The translations under genes were made by a program, and so were the position numbers. From Blastopirellula sediminis (GTDB lineage Bacteria > Planctomycetota > Planctomycetia > Pirellulales > Pirellulaceae), in contig NZ_JAJKFT010000010.1 in the NCBI RefSeq assembly GCF_020966755.1, positions 3,876,481 through 3,940,480 on the forward strand: a stretch of 64,000 bases of DNA. The letters are read 5' to 3'. Shown here piece by piece: positions 54,549 through 62,772 of this stretch (within the stretch, counting starts at the first letter, position 1; the number at the start of each line of letters is the position of its first letter). Below the pieces are notes generated by a model, which was not told the origin of the DNA, ran no database searches, and saw only the letters and a list, made by a program, of their open reading frames with translations.

Positions 54549-54703
54549 AAAGCGTCTCGGCGATAATCAAAAGCGATTCGACATCGACGTATCGTACACG
54601 CTGACGCCGGAAACTTCACGCACTGGGCGTGAAACTTTCTTGTCTGCGCCTACGGAATCGGACTACAATCCCGCCTGATGAGCTGGCTGTTCTTGGGGAT
54701 TTC

Positions 54704-54973
54704 ATGGATCTATTCATCGCGCGTTCCGGCGGCAGCGAGGCGGTCAACCGGTGGCATGCGGAGCACCCGGCGGCTTTGGGGGTGGTGGCGCTGTTGTTTG
54801 GCTTGATGGCCATCTTTGCCGGCGCACATACGCTAGCGACAGGAAAAAAGGACCGCGGCAATAAACAAGTCCTGGATGACGCCGACACGGGGATGCGCGC
54901 GTGCTTGAGTCTGGCTTTCGGGATTTGCTCGGTTCTCTTCGGAATCGTTCGACTGATCTATGCGGCGTTCTGA
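54704..54973 (+). CDS. Small two-helix membrane protein
   Basis: 89 residues from the ATG at 54704, with GGGGA 6-10 bp upstream; the longer frame from 54629 lacks an RBS. Two hydrophobic helices: AALGVVALLFGLMAIFAGAHTLA and ACLSLAFGICSVLFGIVRLIYAAF, separated by a short charged loop (GKKDRGNKQVLDDADTGMR). No family recognised. It starts about 155 bp from the divergent GNAT gene. Confidence 0.6.
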   Translation: MDLFIARSGGSEAVNRWHAEHPAALGVVALLFGLMAIFAGAHTLATGKKDRGNKQVLDDADTGMRACLSLAFGICSVLFGIVRLIYAAF

Positions 54974-55036
54974 CGACGTAAGCCCTATTTTCGTTCCGCT
55001 ACTATTTCTCTCTGGCGTCACTTCAGGGGCGGCCAT

Positions 55037-55171
55037 AATCGCCCAAGGCGCGAGCCGAGGGAATGAGTTCGGCGCTATGACGAAAGTCGCCCTTCCCTTT
55101 GCGGCCGGCGTATCCATCTCTACTTGCGCGGCGGTTCTTTGTACATTCCCTCGGCTCGCGCCTCGGGCTAC
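55037..55171. repeat. REPIN, family A
   Basis: Left end ATCG plus arm CCCAAGGC, loop GCGA and arm GCCGAGGG; right end is the inverse closed by CTAC; 135 bp. The interior holds TTTGCGGCCGG, as at 44528 and 53117. A degenerate solo copy (CATTCCCTTGCTGGCGCTG) follows at about 55205. With it, this accounts for the 54974-55333 gap. Confidence 0.87.
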
Positions 55172-55333
55172 GAATGTGACATGCGTCCGGTTTCACTTGC
55201 GGCCGCATTCCCTTGCTGGCGCTGCGGGATAGTGTTGGGCGCCAGAAGATTGACGTTGGATCTTGCCGGAAGTATTTTCAAGGCGGACTGGCGATCGCCA
55301 GTTTTGCGTCGGGCAGCTGGGGAAGGTGGAAAA

Positions 55334-55615
55334 GTGGACGCGGAGCCAAATCCAGAAGCGAGCGAAAAGCCAGGCTGGCCTTCCGCCATCTTGGCGATGG
55401 TCGGCGTGGTCGTATCGCTCACCTATCTCGCCAATTTGACGGCGGGAATTATCGAGATTCCCGATAACTTGCCGATCGTCGGCAATATGGACGAGGTCTT
55501 TTTCTCCGGCGTCTTATTCGCATCGCTCGCCCGGTTGGGGATCAACCTGCCGGTCGGTCAGCGGCGCGTCTTGATCCCGGTGGAACCGAAGCGGAGCGAC
55601 GGGAACCAGAAGTAG
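55334..55615 (+). CDS. DUF1232-like small membrane protein
   Basis: 93 residues from the GTG at 55334, preceded by GGAAGGTGG; the upstream frame to 55124 overlaps repeat DNA. One hydrophobic helix (AILAMVGVVVSLTYLANL) leads into the pattern IPDNLPIVGNMDEVFFSGVLFASL, which resembles the DUF1232 (YkvA-like) motif of PIDLIPD...GxxDD. The short basic tail is VEPKRSDGNQK. Function of that family is unknown. The stop is followed by a hairpin shared with the convergent DUF1579 gene. Confidence 0.65.
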   Translation: MDAEPNPEASEKPGWPSAILAMVGVVVSLTYLANLTAGIIEIPDNLPIVGNMDEVFFSGVLFASLARLGINLPVGQRRVLIPVEPKRSDGNQK

Positions 55616-55628
55616 CCGGCGCAAGAAA

Positions 55629-55653
55629 GAACGCCGACCAATGGCCGGCGTTC
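55629..55653 (-). terminator. Terminator of the ArsR/SRPBCC operon
   Basis: GAACGCCG and CGGCGTTC (8-bp stem, 9-nt loop) lie between the convergent genes ending at 55615 and 55678. On the minus strand it is followed by TTTCTT, a usable terminator for the operon; on the plus strand the tract is poor. Confidence 0.65.
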
Positions 55654-55677
55654 TGCGGTTGTTTCCGTGAGACGTTC

Positions 55678-56178
55678 TTAAGCGACTCGTTTGTAGACCG
55701 CCTTCATGAAGGTGATCCACTCGCCGTCATCGCCTTGCATGGCCGAAGAGAAGAGCCGTTCGTCGGGGCTGACCAGCTGCAGCGATTCGCGATATTGGGC
55801 CTTTCCCTCGCTACCGTCACATTTGGGGCCGCTCGTGTTCAAGATGAGAAGTCCCTTTTCCAGATCAAGCGACCCCTCGTAAACCCACATGTGGTTCATC
55901 ATCGAGCCGATCCAGGTACCGATCATCGCCTGTTTCTCGGGCGAGTAGCCGATCGTCAAGCAGGTATAGCCGGTCGGCCGCGTCTCCAGTTCGTCGCAGG
56001 GGATCTCCCCTTCCCCTTCGGCGACCAGCCAATTCTCGCCGAGCATCCGGACCTTCTCTTTTCCCTTCGTCTTGAGCGGCGGCTCGTCGGGCGGGCCAGT
56101 CATCTCCGCTTCAAACGTCCAATCGCCAACCATTTGTTGGAGCCACTGGTGCTCCTTGGTGATTTCAAAACCAAACAT
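55678..56178 (-). CDS. DUF1579 protein, last gene of the ArsR-linked operon
   Basis: 166 residues, soluble, no signal peptide. DUF1579 is recognised from EHQWLQQMVGDWTFEAEM at the N-terminus, GENWLVAEGEGEI, and YSPEKQAMIGTWIGSMMNHMWVYEGSLD in the centre. The family has a small lipocalin-like beta barrel and unknown ligand. It begins 55 bp after the stop of an SRPBCC gene, the eighth gene of the series starting with arsR at 60126. Confidence 0.85.
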   Translation of the reverse strand: MFGFEITKEHQWLQQMVGDWTFEAEMTGPPDEPPLKTKGKEKVRMLGENWLVAEGEGEIPCDELETRPTGYTCLTIGYSPEKQAMIGTWIGSMMNHMWVYEGSLDLEKGLLILNTSGPKCDGSEGKAQYRESLQLVSPDERLFSSAMQGDDGEWITFMKAVYKRVA

Positions 56179-56233
56179 GACGCTTCTCTCCGTCCACGAA
56201 TTTCCAACGAAACGCGACAGTTAAGCCAATAAA

Positions 56234-56815
56234 TTACGAGGCCGTTTCGGCGACCCCGGGCGAAGGTTGCTTCGCCTCTTCTTCGGCGATCTTCTTCAGG
56301 TTTTCCAACCCTTCGGTGAATTGATCGCCGCACATCTTTTCCATGTTCATGAACAAGCTCATCACCTTGCCCATAAAGTTGTTCTTCCCGTCCATGCGCC
56401 AAGAGACCGTCGTTTGATCGCCGCTAGGAACAAAGGTGAAGTAAACGTCGTTTTCGCAGGCGAAGGGACGAATGAACTTCAGGTCGAACTTGATCTGTTC
56501 GTACGGCTCCGACTTGGCGATCGTCAGCGAGCCTTCGCCAATATCCTTGTTGCCGTCCCAACTATATTTGGCGCCGTCGCCGGCTATTGTTTCGCCGTAG
56601 GTCTTCTTCATGTTCGGATCGAACTTTTCCCAGGGAGACCACGCTTCCCACTTCTTCAAGTCGTTCACATGGGCGAAGACGACTTCCGGCGGCGCGGTCA
56701 TCGACAGCGAACGCTCGTACGTGAATTCATTGGGGCGCGTCATCGCCGCAATCAGAATGACGACGATCGCCAGGATCAACAGCAGGACGATGCCGAGGAC
56801 AATTTTGAGGATCAT
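56234..56815 (-). CDS. Membrane-anchored SRPBCC (polyketide cyclase-like) protein
   Basis: 193 residues from the ATG at 56815; the apparent 343-codon frame above it is shadow. One N-terminal membrane helix (ILKIVLGIVLLLILAIVVILIAAM) is followed by a START-like SRPBCC domain: SMTAPPEVVFAHVNDLKKWEAWSPWEKFDP, YSWDGNKDIGEGSLTI, and the C-terminal helix MSLFMNMEKMCGDQFTEGLENLKKI. SRPBCC proteins hold hydrophobic ligands in a deep pocket. One of four SRPBCC genes in this operon. Confidence 0.82.
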   Translation of the reverse strand: MILKIVLGIVLLLILAIVVILIAAMTRPNEFTYERSLSMTAPPEVVFAHVNDLKKWEAWSPWEKFDPNMKKTYGETIAGDGAKYSWDGNKDIGEGSLTIAKSEPYEQIKFDLKFIRPFACENDVYFTFVPSGDQTTVSWRMDGKNNFMGKVMSLFMNMEKMCGDQFTEGLENLKKIAEEEAKQPSPGVAETAS

Positions 56816-56871
56816 GACTACGATCTCCACGAGATGGAAAGAGGAATCGGGCGGCGGTAACGCCGCATATA

Positions 56872-57357
56872 TTAAGCCGTGCCGGTAACCAACGCCGTAA
56901 GGCGATCCAGCGACTGACTCCATCCGGCCGGCATCCCTTCGATGCAATGCGTCGCATCCGACGAATAGATCGCGTCGACTTTCGCCTGCACGCGCAATCC
57001 GGTTCGACCGTGCATCTCTTCGAGCGTAACGGTCGTGATCGTAGTGAACATCGGGCGCCGCTCGGCGTCGAGCGCGGAAGCGGCGAAGATGATCCGCGAC
57101 GGCGCCTTGATTTCCAAGACCTCGCCCCGCATCGGATAAATCGTACCATCGGGAGCGCACATTTCGATGTAGATTTCGCCGCAACTTGTCGGCTCGAATC
57201 GGCAGACAGGATTGGTGAAGCATTCCGGGCCCCACCACTTCGCCAGGTAGTCTTGGTTGGTCCACGCGGCGAAAACGGCGGCTCGGGGCGCAGCAATCGT
57301 ACGTGTAATGACCAGGCCGGCGTCGGTTTGCGGATCGGCGGAGAGAATCGTATTCAT
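56872..57357 (-). CDS. SRPBCC (AHSA1-like) protein
   Basis: 161 residues from the ATG at 57357; the longer frame upstream overlaps the preceding gene. Typical activator of Hsp90 ATPase 1-like (AHSA1) layout: ITRTIAAPRAAVFAAWTNQDYLAKWWGPECFTN, then GEIYIEMCAPDGTIYPMRGEVLEI and the C-terminal helix GMPAGWSQSLDRLTALV. Soluble. The gene overlaps nothing and follows the small cysteine-rich membrane gene by 13 bp. Confidence 0.85.
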   Translation of the reverse strand: MNTILSADPQTDAGLVITRTIAAPRAAVFAAWTNQDYLAKWWGPECFTNPVCRFEPTSCGEIYIEMCAPDGTIYPMRGEVLEIKAPSRIIFAASALDAERRPMFTTITTVTLEEMHGRTGLRVQAKVDAIYSSDATHCIEGMPAGWSQSLDRLTALVTGTA

Positions 57358-57370
57358 GAGCGAAACTCCG

Positions 57371-57682
57371 TTAGGTTCGTGAAGTTGCGAAAGCGGCGAA
57401 ACGTCCCGCCCAAGTCGGCAAACGACGCACGGCCAAGTAAACGAGGGAGAGCGTGCAGACCGCAATCAATCCAGTCCGCAGGTAACCGGCGGTCGAAAGC
57501 GGAACGCCGACGCCAGTCAAGAGCGCCAAGTAAGCCGCTACGCAGACCGGGCACTTCGGCATCAGGGCGAGCAGCGTGCCGGGAACAATCCAAGCGATCG
57601 CCTCGAAAATGCGGCTGCGCCACGACGTTTTTTCGGGCGCCGCCGACTGGGAACAACAGCAGTTTTCGGGCCGAGTCGACAT
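57371..57682 (-). CDS. Small cysteine-rich membrane protein
   Basis: 103 residues. The N-terminal tail carries CCC (MSTRPENCCCSQ), then two to three helices (FEAIAWIVPGTLLALM; CVAAYLALLTGVGVPL; LIAVCTLSLVYLAVRRL) with a CPVC pair between the first two (MPKCPVCVAAY). The cysteine placement suggests metal or thiol chemistry, and resembles MerC-like transporters in outline (inference). It sits between DUF899 and an SRPBCC gene in an ArsR-linked operon. Confidence 0.65.
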   Translation of the reverse strand: MSTRPENCCCSQSAAPEKTSWRSRIFEAIAWIVPGTLLALMPKCPVCVAAYLALLTGVGVPLSTAGYLRTGLIAVCTLSLVYLAVRRLPTWAGRFAAFATSRT

Positions 57683-57721
57683 CGTGCGTTTCCCTTTCTG
57701 GCGCCAAGGAAGATTTGCCGT

Positions 57722-58546
57722 TTACTTCGAGCATCCGCAGCAAGTCGAGTCGGGCGACGACTCGTACTTGTCGTGATGTTTCCACCAGTACTTCCCTTGG
57801 CTCCCCAGGTCGGGCATGCCGTCCCAGCCTTCGCCGCGTCCCATTGGGGTCAGGTCGAGAAACTGATTGGTGGTCAGCAGCGGATCGAGGCCGCGGGCAT
57901 AGGTCGAATAGGAGTGGAAGATCTGGTCGCCGTTGCGGAAGAAGACGCTGCAGCCCGGCTGTTCTCCCATCAGGTGATACGCTTCCCCTTTGGCGGCCAG
58001 TTCTTCTTTGCTTTGGAAGTTGTATTGGACCGGCTGGATCGACTCGTCCATCGTGACGTAGAAGTCGTAGTTGAAATCGCTGCCGTACGACGAGAACCAC
58101 GGCATCGTCCACCCCATCCGTTGTTTGAACGGAGTGATCTTCGCGAGCGGCGCCCGGGAGATCATCACCAGGCTGGTGTCGCGAGCGTGCAAGTGAGCCG
58201 CGTGGGGCCAACAATCGGCCAGGTGCGAACAGCCGGGGCAGCCAGCTTCGTGCGGGCCATGTTCTTTCGCCAGCGGCGAATCGTCGGGCTCAAACATGAA
58301 GTGATAGATGATCAACTGGCGGCGACCCTCGAACAGATCGATCAGCTTGACCGTTCCCTGCGGGCCCTCAAATTCGTAATCCTTGCTGAGCTCAACCATA
58401 GGCAGACCGCGGCGGGCCATGTTGACCGCGTCGCGATGTCGGGTGAGCGCCTTCTCGGCGGCGAGCAGCGTTTTGCGAGCGGCAAGCCACTCTTCGCGCG
58501 TGCCGACTTCGGGCAACGTCAGTTCGGAACAAGCAATTGAATCCAT
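57722..58546 (-). CDS. DUF899 thioredoxin-like protein
   Basis: 274 residues, soluble. DUF899 features: GTREEWLAARKTLLAAEKALTR at the start, then the thioredoxin-like region VKLIDLFEGRRQLIIYHFMFEP and GCPGCSHLAD (CPGC motif), DTSLVMISRAPLAKI, GWTMPWFSSYGSDFNYDF, and the C-terminal GEGWDGMPDLGS. It ends in CCGCSK, four cysteines in six residues minus two, a likely metal-binding tail. The family is a common partner of ArsR/SRPBCC genes; function unproven. Confidence 0.88.
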   Translation of the reverse strand: MDSIACSELTLPEVGTREEWLAARKTLLAAEKALTRHRDAVNMARRGLPMVELSKDYEFEGPQGTVKLIDLFEGRRQLIIYHFMFEPDDSPLAKEHGPHEAGCPGCSHLADCWPHAAHLHARDTSLVMISRAPLAKITPFKQRMGWTMPWFSSYGSDFNYDFYVTMDESIQPVQYNFQSKEELAAKGEAYHLMGEQPGCSVFFRNGDQIFHSYSTYARGLDPLLTTNQFLDLTPMGRGEGWDGMPDLGSQGKYWWKHHDKYESSPDSTCCGCSK

Positions 58547-58583
58547 CTTCCGTCTCCGTAAATCGTAAGGAATTGAAATTGCG

Positions 58584-59093
58584 TTACAGCGTAGCGAGAT
58601 ACGCTTCCAACTGATTCATCGAACCGCCGAAACCTTGCTTTAGTCCTTCGTGTCCTTCGAGGAAGGTTTGTCGCTCGACGGCGTCGGCATTAATCGGCGT
58701 GCTCCAAAGTTCGGCCCGCGTCCGGCCGTCGTCGTCGAACAACTCGACGGCGCTCAGCACTTCCTTGGGCCAGGTCGGGCTCATTGGGTGTGTGGCGATG
58801 CCTTCGTCCGCATCGGAAAAGGAGACGACGAAGGTGAGCATCCGATTCGGCTCGATTTCGCGATAAACGAACTTGCCGAACATCTCCGGACCGCCCGGCA
58901 TCTGCATTGCGTAGTGAAACGTGCCGCCGGGGACGAGATCGAGTTTGGCGACCCGAACCGGCAGTCCCGGAGGTCCCCACCACTTTTCGAGGCGGTCCGC
59001 TTCGGTCCAGGCTTGGTAGACCAACTCCCGCGGAGCATCGAAGTAGCGAGTAAGTTGAAAGTCGATTTCGGAATTCGCTTTGGCGGCGGTCAT
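58584..59093 (-). CDS. SRPBCC (AHSA1-like) protein
   Basis: 169 residues. DFQLTRYFDAPRELVYQAWTEADRLEKWWGPPGLP is the classic AHSA1 N-terminus, quoted in the usual order, followed by VPGGTFHYAMQMPGG, FVYREIEPNRMLTFVVSF and the closing helix EGLKQGFGGSMNQLEAYLATL. Soluble. It lies 37 bp upstream of DUF899 on the same strand, third gene of the arsR operon. The longer frame to 59196 is a shadow. Confidence 0.88.
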   Translation of the reverse strand: MTAAKANSEIDFQLTRYFDAPRELVYQAWTEADRLEKWWGPPGLPVRVAKLDLVPGGTFHYAMQMPGGPEMFGKFVYREIEPNRMLTFVVSFSDADEGIATHPMSPTWPKEVLSAVELFDDDGRTRAELWSTPINADAVERQTFLEGHEGLKQGFGGSMNQLEAYLATL

Positions 59094-59277
59094 GGGTTTT
59101 CTCCGAGCGATTTGGGCGATAGGTCTTTACGTAGACGCGTATTTTCTCTGTCGACACGCTCTGGCGGCCATCGCCGATTGAGCACGTCCTTAGCATGTAA
59201 TTTGCGGGACTAAGACATGCTCATCCGGCGAAGACGCCGCAAGAGCATGGCGCCAGTCGATAGCGAGAAGCGAACGG

Positions 59278-59748
59278 CTAGTTTCGTTGGCGAGCCAGCC
59301 GTTCGGCGTGGTCCTTGATCCGCTGATTGCGGCTTCCCCAGCCGGCGTTCGCGCCGTCGAAGACTTCCTGGGCGATCTGACCAAGGCCGCGATGGGTCAT
59401 CTGCATCGTCGTCACGCCGTCTTCTTCAATCAGGCGATATTGCAGATGGTTGGTTACTGCGTAGGACATAAAGAGGGGGCCGCAGATTTCGAGGAGCTTC
59501 GACGGCTTGATGACCTGCACATGACCCCAAAGATGGCCCGCGTCGTTGCCGAGATCGCGGTACCAACGTCCGCCGGGCCAGGCTTCCAGCACCATCGGAA
59601 ACGGCGTGTCGTCGCTGTTCGGCAGGACGCATTCCGGTCCCATTTCGGCCAACATCGCTTCCCAAGCGATATCAATCGGCGCCGCGATTTCTGTTTCTAG
59701 ATAAATGTGCAGCACGCGGACCGCTTCGGAATTGTTGACGGCGACCAT
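59278..59748 (-). CDS. SRPBCC family protein directly behind arsR
   Basis: 156 residues. SRPBCC pattern: YLETEIAAPIDIAWEAMLAEMGPEC, WPGGRWYRDLGNDAGHLWGHVQVIKPSKLLEICGPL (here in two pieces), MQMTHRGLGQI and the C-terminal helix GWGSRNQRIKDHAERLARQ. It starts 3 bp after the arsR stop, so they are translationally coupled. About 185 bp of apparently empty sequence separates it from the next SRPBCC gene. Confidence 0.82.
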   Translation of the reverse strand: MVAVNNSEAVRVLHIYLETEIAAPIDIAWEAMLAEMGPECVLPNSDDTPFPMVLEAWPGGRWYRDLGNDAGHLWGHVQVIKPSKLLEICGPLFMSYAVTNHLQYRLIEEDGVTTMQMTHRGLGQIAQEVFDGANAGWGSRNQRIKDHAERLARQRN

Positions 59749-59751
59749 CGA

Positions 59752-60126
59752 TTACATCTCCTTCGGGCTAGAGGACTTGGACTTGGCGGCGCGCTGGGCC
59801 GCGATCTTTTCGGCACGCTCTTTGATTCGGGCGAGCTGGCCGCTCCAGAAACGTTCGTAGGTTTTCACCCAGTCATGCACGGGTCGTAACTCCACCGCAT
59901 TTAGTTCGTACAAGCGGTGCTGTCCCTCTTTCCGCACCGAGACGACGCCAACCTTGCGAAGCACGGCCAGATGCTTCGAGACTGCCGGCTGCGGCAGCTG
60001 AAGCGCCTCGACCAGGTCTCCGACCGCTTGAGGGCGGCTGGCTTGGGCCAACAAGTCAATGATCTGCCGGCGCCGCGGTTCGGCGATAGCGTTGAAAACG
60101 TCGGTGGTGGTAGCGGCTCGTGGCAT
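59752..60126 (-). CDS. ArsR family repressor
   Basis: 124 residues from the ATG at 60126; a longer frame (25 more codons) is open but overlaps the promoter. Winged helix: DVFNAIAEPRRRQIIDLLAQASRPQAVGDLVEALQLPQPAVSKHLAVLRKVGVVSVRKEGQHRLYELN, quoted by segments. There are no cysteines, so it cannot sense metal at the classic alpha-3 CxC site; this matches the ArsR subgroup paired with SRPBCC proteins. First gene of the operon running to 55678. A clear promoter with an internal palindrome lies directly upstream. Confidence 0.9.
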   Translation of the reverse strand: MPRAATTTDVFNAIAEPRRRQIIDLLAQASRPQAVGDLVEALQLPQPAVSKHLAVLRKVGVVSVRKEGQHRLYELNAVELRPVHDWVKTYERFWSGQLARIKERAEKIAAQRAAKSKSSSPKEM

Positions 60127-60133
60127 GTCTCTA

Positions 60134-60161
60134 TTTATATTCCCATAACGGAATATGTCAA
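60134..60161 (-). promoter_or_regulatory. arsR promoter with operator palindrome
   Basis: On the minus strand TTGACA (60156-60161) and TATAAA (60134-60139) are 16 bp apart. Between and overlapping them lies a perfect inverted repeat ATATTCC-N6-GGAATAT (60137-60156), the expected operator for autorepression. Only 7 bp separate the -10 hexamer from the ATG, so the transcript is likely leaderless. Confidence 0.75.
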
Positions 60162-60217
60162 CGGACGAAGTTTGAAAAAGTTCAAATCCAAGTTCACGCA
60201 TTGATTGCCGGAACGTC

Positions 60218-60727
60218 TTACGACGCTTCGTTCGGCCACTGGATCGCCAGCACGATGGACATGATCGCGCCGAGCGTCATCAGCAACGCGAGCAAGAGAA
60301 AGATCCAGTGCGTCCAAAACCAGAGAGAAAGGATGTATTGCTGGGCGCCGGCCTGAAAGTCGATCGGAATGAACTCGCGCAGAATCGCTGGGGCAGGCGT
60401 CGACTGCAGCCACGCGAAACAGCTCGCGATCAGCGCGAGCATGCTCGCCAAGAAGAGATCGATGCCGGCGAAGTAGATTCGTCGTCGCGTCGCTTCCGAG
60501 GCGAACGTGTGCGTCGCGCGGCTCCAGTTAAACGCCAGCGCGCTGAGCGACATGATGACCAGAAACGAAGTAAGCGAGAGAATTTCTTGTCGCGACGAGA
60601 ACTCCGTAAACTGCCAGGCCAGCACGATCACGGCGACCAGGAATAAAAAGGTCGGCGCGACGACGCAGGCGATCAGCCGCAGGAGTCTTTGGAGATGGGA
60701 AAAAAAGCTAGTTGGCGGGGCGTTCAT
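60218..60727 (-). CDS. Four-helix membrane protein of unknown function
   Basis: 169 residues from the ATG at 60727 (an ATG at 60739 adds four residues). Four hydrophobic helices: VVAPTFLFLVAVIVLAWQF, ILSLTSFLVIMSLSALAFNW, IDLFLASMLALIASCFAWL and LWFWTHWIFLLLALLMTLGAIMSIVLA (in part). Short soluble ends. No family recognised. It is divergent from the methyltransferase with about 120 bp between them, and lies about 90 bp from the arsR promoter; no evident link to that operon. Confidence 0.65.
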   Translation of the reverse strand: MNAPPTSFFSHLQRLLRLIACVVAPTFLFLVAVIVLAWQFTEFSSRQEILSLTSFLVIMSLSALAFNWSRATHTFASEATRRRIYFAGIDLFLASMLALIASCFAWLQSTPAPAILREFIPIDFQAGAQQYILSLWFWTHWIFLLLALLMTLGAIMSIVLAIQWPNEAS

Positions 60728-60849
60728 GGGGCGACTCATCTGGAGAAAAGGAGGGATGTTGCGATACTACGATATCGAACCAGCGAACCGCTCGCCACAA
60801 CAAATTGTCTTGCCAACTTTCCCACCCATCCCTCTCGAGAGTCAATCGC

Positions 60850-61524
60850 ATGACCAACGACCTCTCCGGCGTACGCCAAGGTTATGATCGCTGGGCGCCG
60901 GTTTACGATCATGACTTGAATCCGATGCAAGGAATCGAACAGGCGCATCTGCATCGCGCTGTCGGCGATGTGCATGGCCAACGCGTGCTCGATCTCGGCT
61001 GCGGTACCGGAAGGCATTCGCTCTGGCTCGCCGCGCAAGGCGCCGACGTCGTCGCGGTCGACTTCTCCGCCGGGATGCTCGCCGAAGCGAAGAAGAAACC
61101 AGGCGCCGAACGCGTGGAGTTCGTCACGCTCGATCTCACCGAGCCCCTCCCCTACTCCGCCGAGTTCGATCTGGTCGTCAGCGGATTGGTACTGGAGCAT
61201 CTTCAAGAACTAGAGCCTTTCTTCACCGCCGCATTCCAAACGCTCAAGCCCGGCGGACGCGCGGTGATATCCGGCATGCACCCTGCGATGTTCTTGCGCG
61301 GCGCTCAGGCCCGCTTCACCGATCCGGAGACCGACGAGTTGGTGATGCCGGGTAGTCTGGCCCACTCGGTCAGCGCTTTCGTCATGGCGGCGGTAAAAGC
61401 GGGCTTTCAGCTGGAAGAGGTGAGCGAACATTCGCCTGACGCCCAGTTTTCCCAAGCGTTTCCGCGCGCCGAGCGTTATATCGGTTGGCCGATGTTGGTG
61501 TTGATGCAGCTGCGGCGAGCGTAG
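60850..61524 (+). CDS. SAM-dependent class I methyltransferase
   Basis: 224 residues from the ATG at 60850; the frame is open from 60712 but homology begins here. Rossmann-fold SAM-binding motif I is VLDLGCGTGRHSLWLAAQGADVVAVDFS, motif II region FDLVVSGLVLEHLQEL, and post-motif PGGRAVISGMHPAMF. Preceded by the helical YDRWAPVYDHDLNP typical of UbiE/BioC-like methyltransferases. The substrate is not evident. It converges on the acyltransferase gene with a 6-bp gap and no visible terminator. Confidence 0.88.
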   Translation: MTNDLSGVRQGYDRWAPVYDHDLNPMQGIEQAHLHRAVGDVHGQRVLDLGCGTGRHSLWLAAQGADVVAVDFSAGMLAEAKKKPGAERVEFVTLDLTEPLPYSAEFDLVVSGLVLEHLQELEPFFTAAFQTLKPGGRAVISGMHPAMFLRGAQARFTDPETDELVMPGSLAHSVSAFVMAAVKAGFQLEEVSEHSPDAQFSQAFPRAERYIGWPMLVLMQLRRA

Positions 61525-61530
61525 TTGAGA

Positions 61531-62772
61531 CTATGCGGCTCGCGAACGTGCCGACGTCGGTCTTTCTTCCGCCCTGGGAAACGGTATCGAGATCGTTTCG
61601 GGTTCAGCGTCGGCCTCGGCGACTTCTTCTGGCGGAGCCTGGCGTTCCATGAGAGCGGCGGCGCACTTTTTGCCGAGCTTCTGCGTCGGCTTTTCCACCG
61701 TCACATGCAGTAGCCAGGCGACCGCGAAGCAGCCGATCGTGACGCTGAACAACGCCGCCGACGGCGAGGCTCCTTGCCGCATCAGCAGGGCCAGCGCAAC
61801 ATAGCCGGCGATTCCGTGGATGACATACAGCGGATAACTGACGTCGGCCAGGAAGTTGGTGACTCGATTGGTTGGGATCAGCCAAGGGGAGTGATAAGCG
61901 AAGAGGAAAGCGCACAACGCGAGACCGTAGCACGTGACGTGCGTGAAGCTCTCGGCGAGCGGGCCCGTCGCCCAGGCGGCCGAAAACATGGCGAGCAATC
62001 CGGCGGTCAGCCCGTACGCGGTCGGCGTCGTAATTCTCTGTTCGTAGAGGTAGTGAAAGGCCACTCCGATGAACATGAAGATCTCAAATTGCGCCGCGAA
62101 CGCGAAAATCATCGAGAAGCGATGCGTGTAAGGGGCGTAGCCGAACCAGCCGTTCGAAATGCCGTTGAGTACCATCGCCATGGCGAACAGGCCGACCGGT
62201 ACGAGAAAGACTCGATGCGATTTGCTTTGGAACAAGCCGATAAAGAGCGCGCAGAGGATATAGAACTTCATCTCGATCTCCAGCGTCCAGATGACGCCGT
62301 CGATATTTTGCGTGCCCGCGAAGTCGCGAATGCCGGGAAAGAAATGAGTCACTACGTCGACGAGCGGCCACTTGAAATCGACGTTGAAGTAGTAGCACGA
62401 AATGACTAACGCCAGCAGCGTAACGCTGAAGCCGGCGGCGTAGGTGGGAAGAATTCGGAAGAGACGTCCCGTCATAAAGCCAGCAAAGTTCGCCCGCTTC
62501 AGCGAGAACGGGATGACGAAGCCGCTGATCAGGAAAAACAGGGCGACGCCGAGCGCTCCCCAGTTGAAGTGCGGTATCGGGATCTTGGAGAGGAGCGGGA
62601 CCCAAGCAGGCGTCGGATACGTTTCGGCGCTTAGATTCGGCATTCCCGTCAGTTCTGAGACGAGACCTCGATTGAACCAGAAAAGACCGTAAAGGTGCGC
62701 GATAAGGACGAATAACGCCGCAATCCCCCGCAATGTATTCGCAAATTCGACTCGATTTCTATTCGGCGTCAT
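61531..62772 (-). CDS. Acyltransferase 3 family membrane protein (OafA-like)
   Basis: 413 residues with about ten membrane helices. The conserved N-terminal motif is LRGIAALFVLIAHLYGLFW (R-x-x-A...H), followed by SGFVIPFS (the SGF motif), then WTLEIEMKFYILCALFIG (W-x-L-x-x-E). Late helices include YPLYVIHGIAGYVALALL. The family O-acylates exported sugars and glycans using acyl-CoA. The cytoplasmic C-terminus is Glu/Ala/Arg-rich. The target glycan is unknown. Confidence 0.88.
   Translation of the reverse strand: MTPNRNRVEFANTLRGIAALFVLIAHLYGLFWFNRGLVSELTGMPNLSAETYPTPAWVPLLSKIPIPHFNWGALGVALFFLISGFVIPFSLKRANFAGFMTGRLFRILPTYAAGFSVTLLALVISCYYFNVDFKWPLVDVVTHFFPGIRDFAGTQNIDGVIWTLEIEMKFYILCALFIGLFQSKSHRVFLVPVGLFAMAMVLNGISNGWFGYAPYTHRFSMIFAFAAQFEIFMFIGVAFHYLYEQRITTPTAYGLTAGLLAMFSAAWATGPLAESFTHVTCYGLALCAFLFAYHSPWLIPTNRVTNFLADVSYPLYVIHGIAGYVALALLMRQGASPSAALFSVTIGCFAVAWLLHVTVEKPTQKLGKKCAAALMERQAPPEEVAEADAEPETISIPFPRAEERPTSARSRAA

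Noticed and set aside
56234-57265. A 343-codon gene spanning two SRPBCC genes
   Set aside because: Only its last 193 codons match SRPBCC; the upstream part is out of frame with the neighbouring SRPBCC gene and has random composition.
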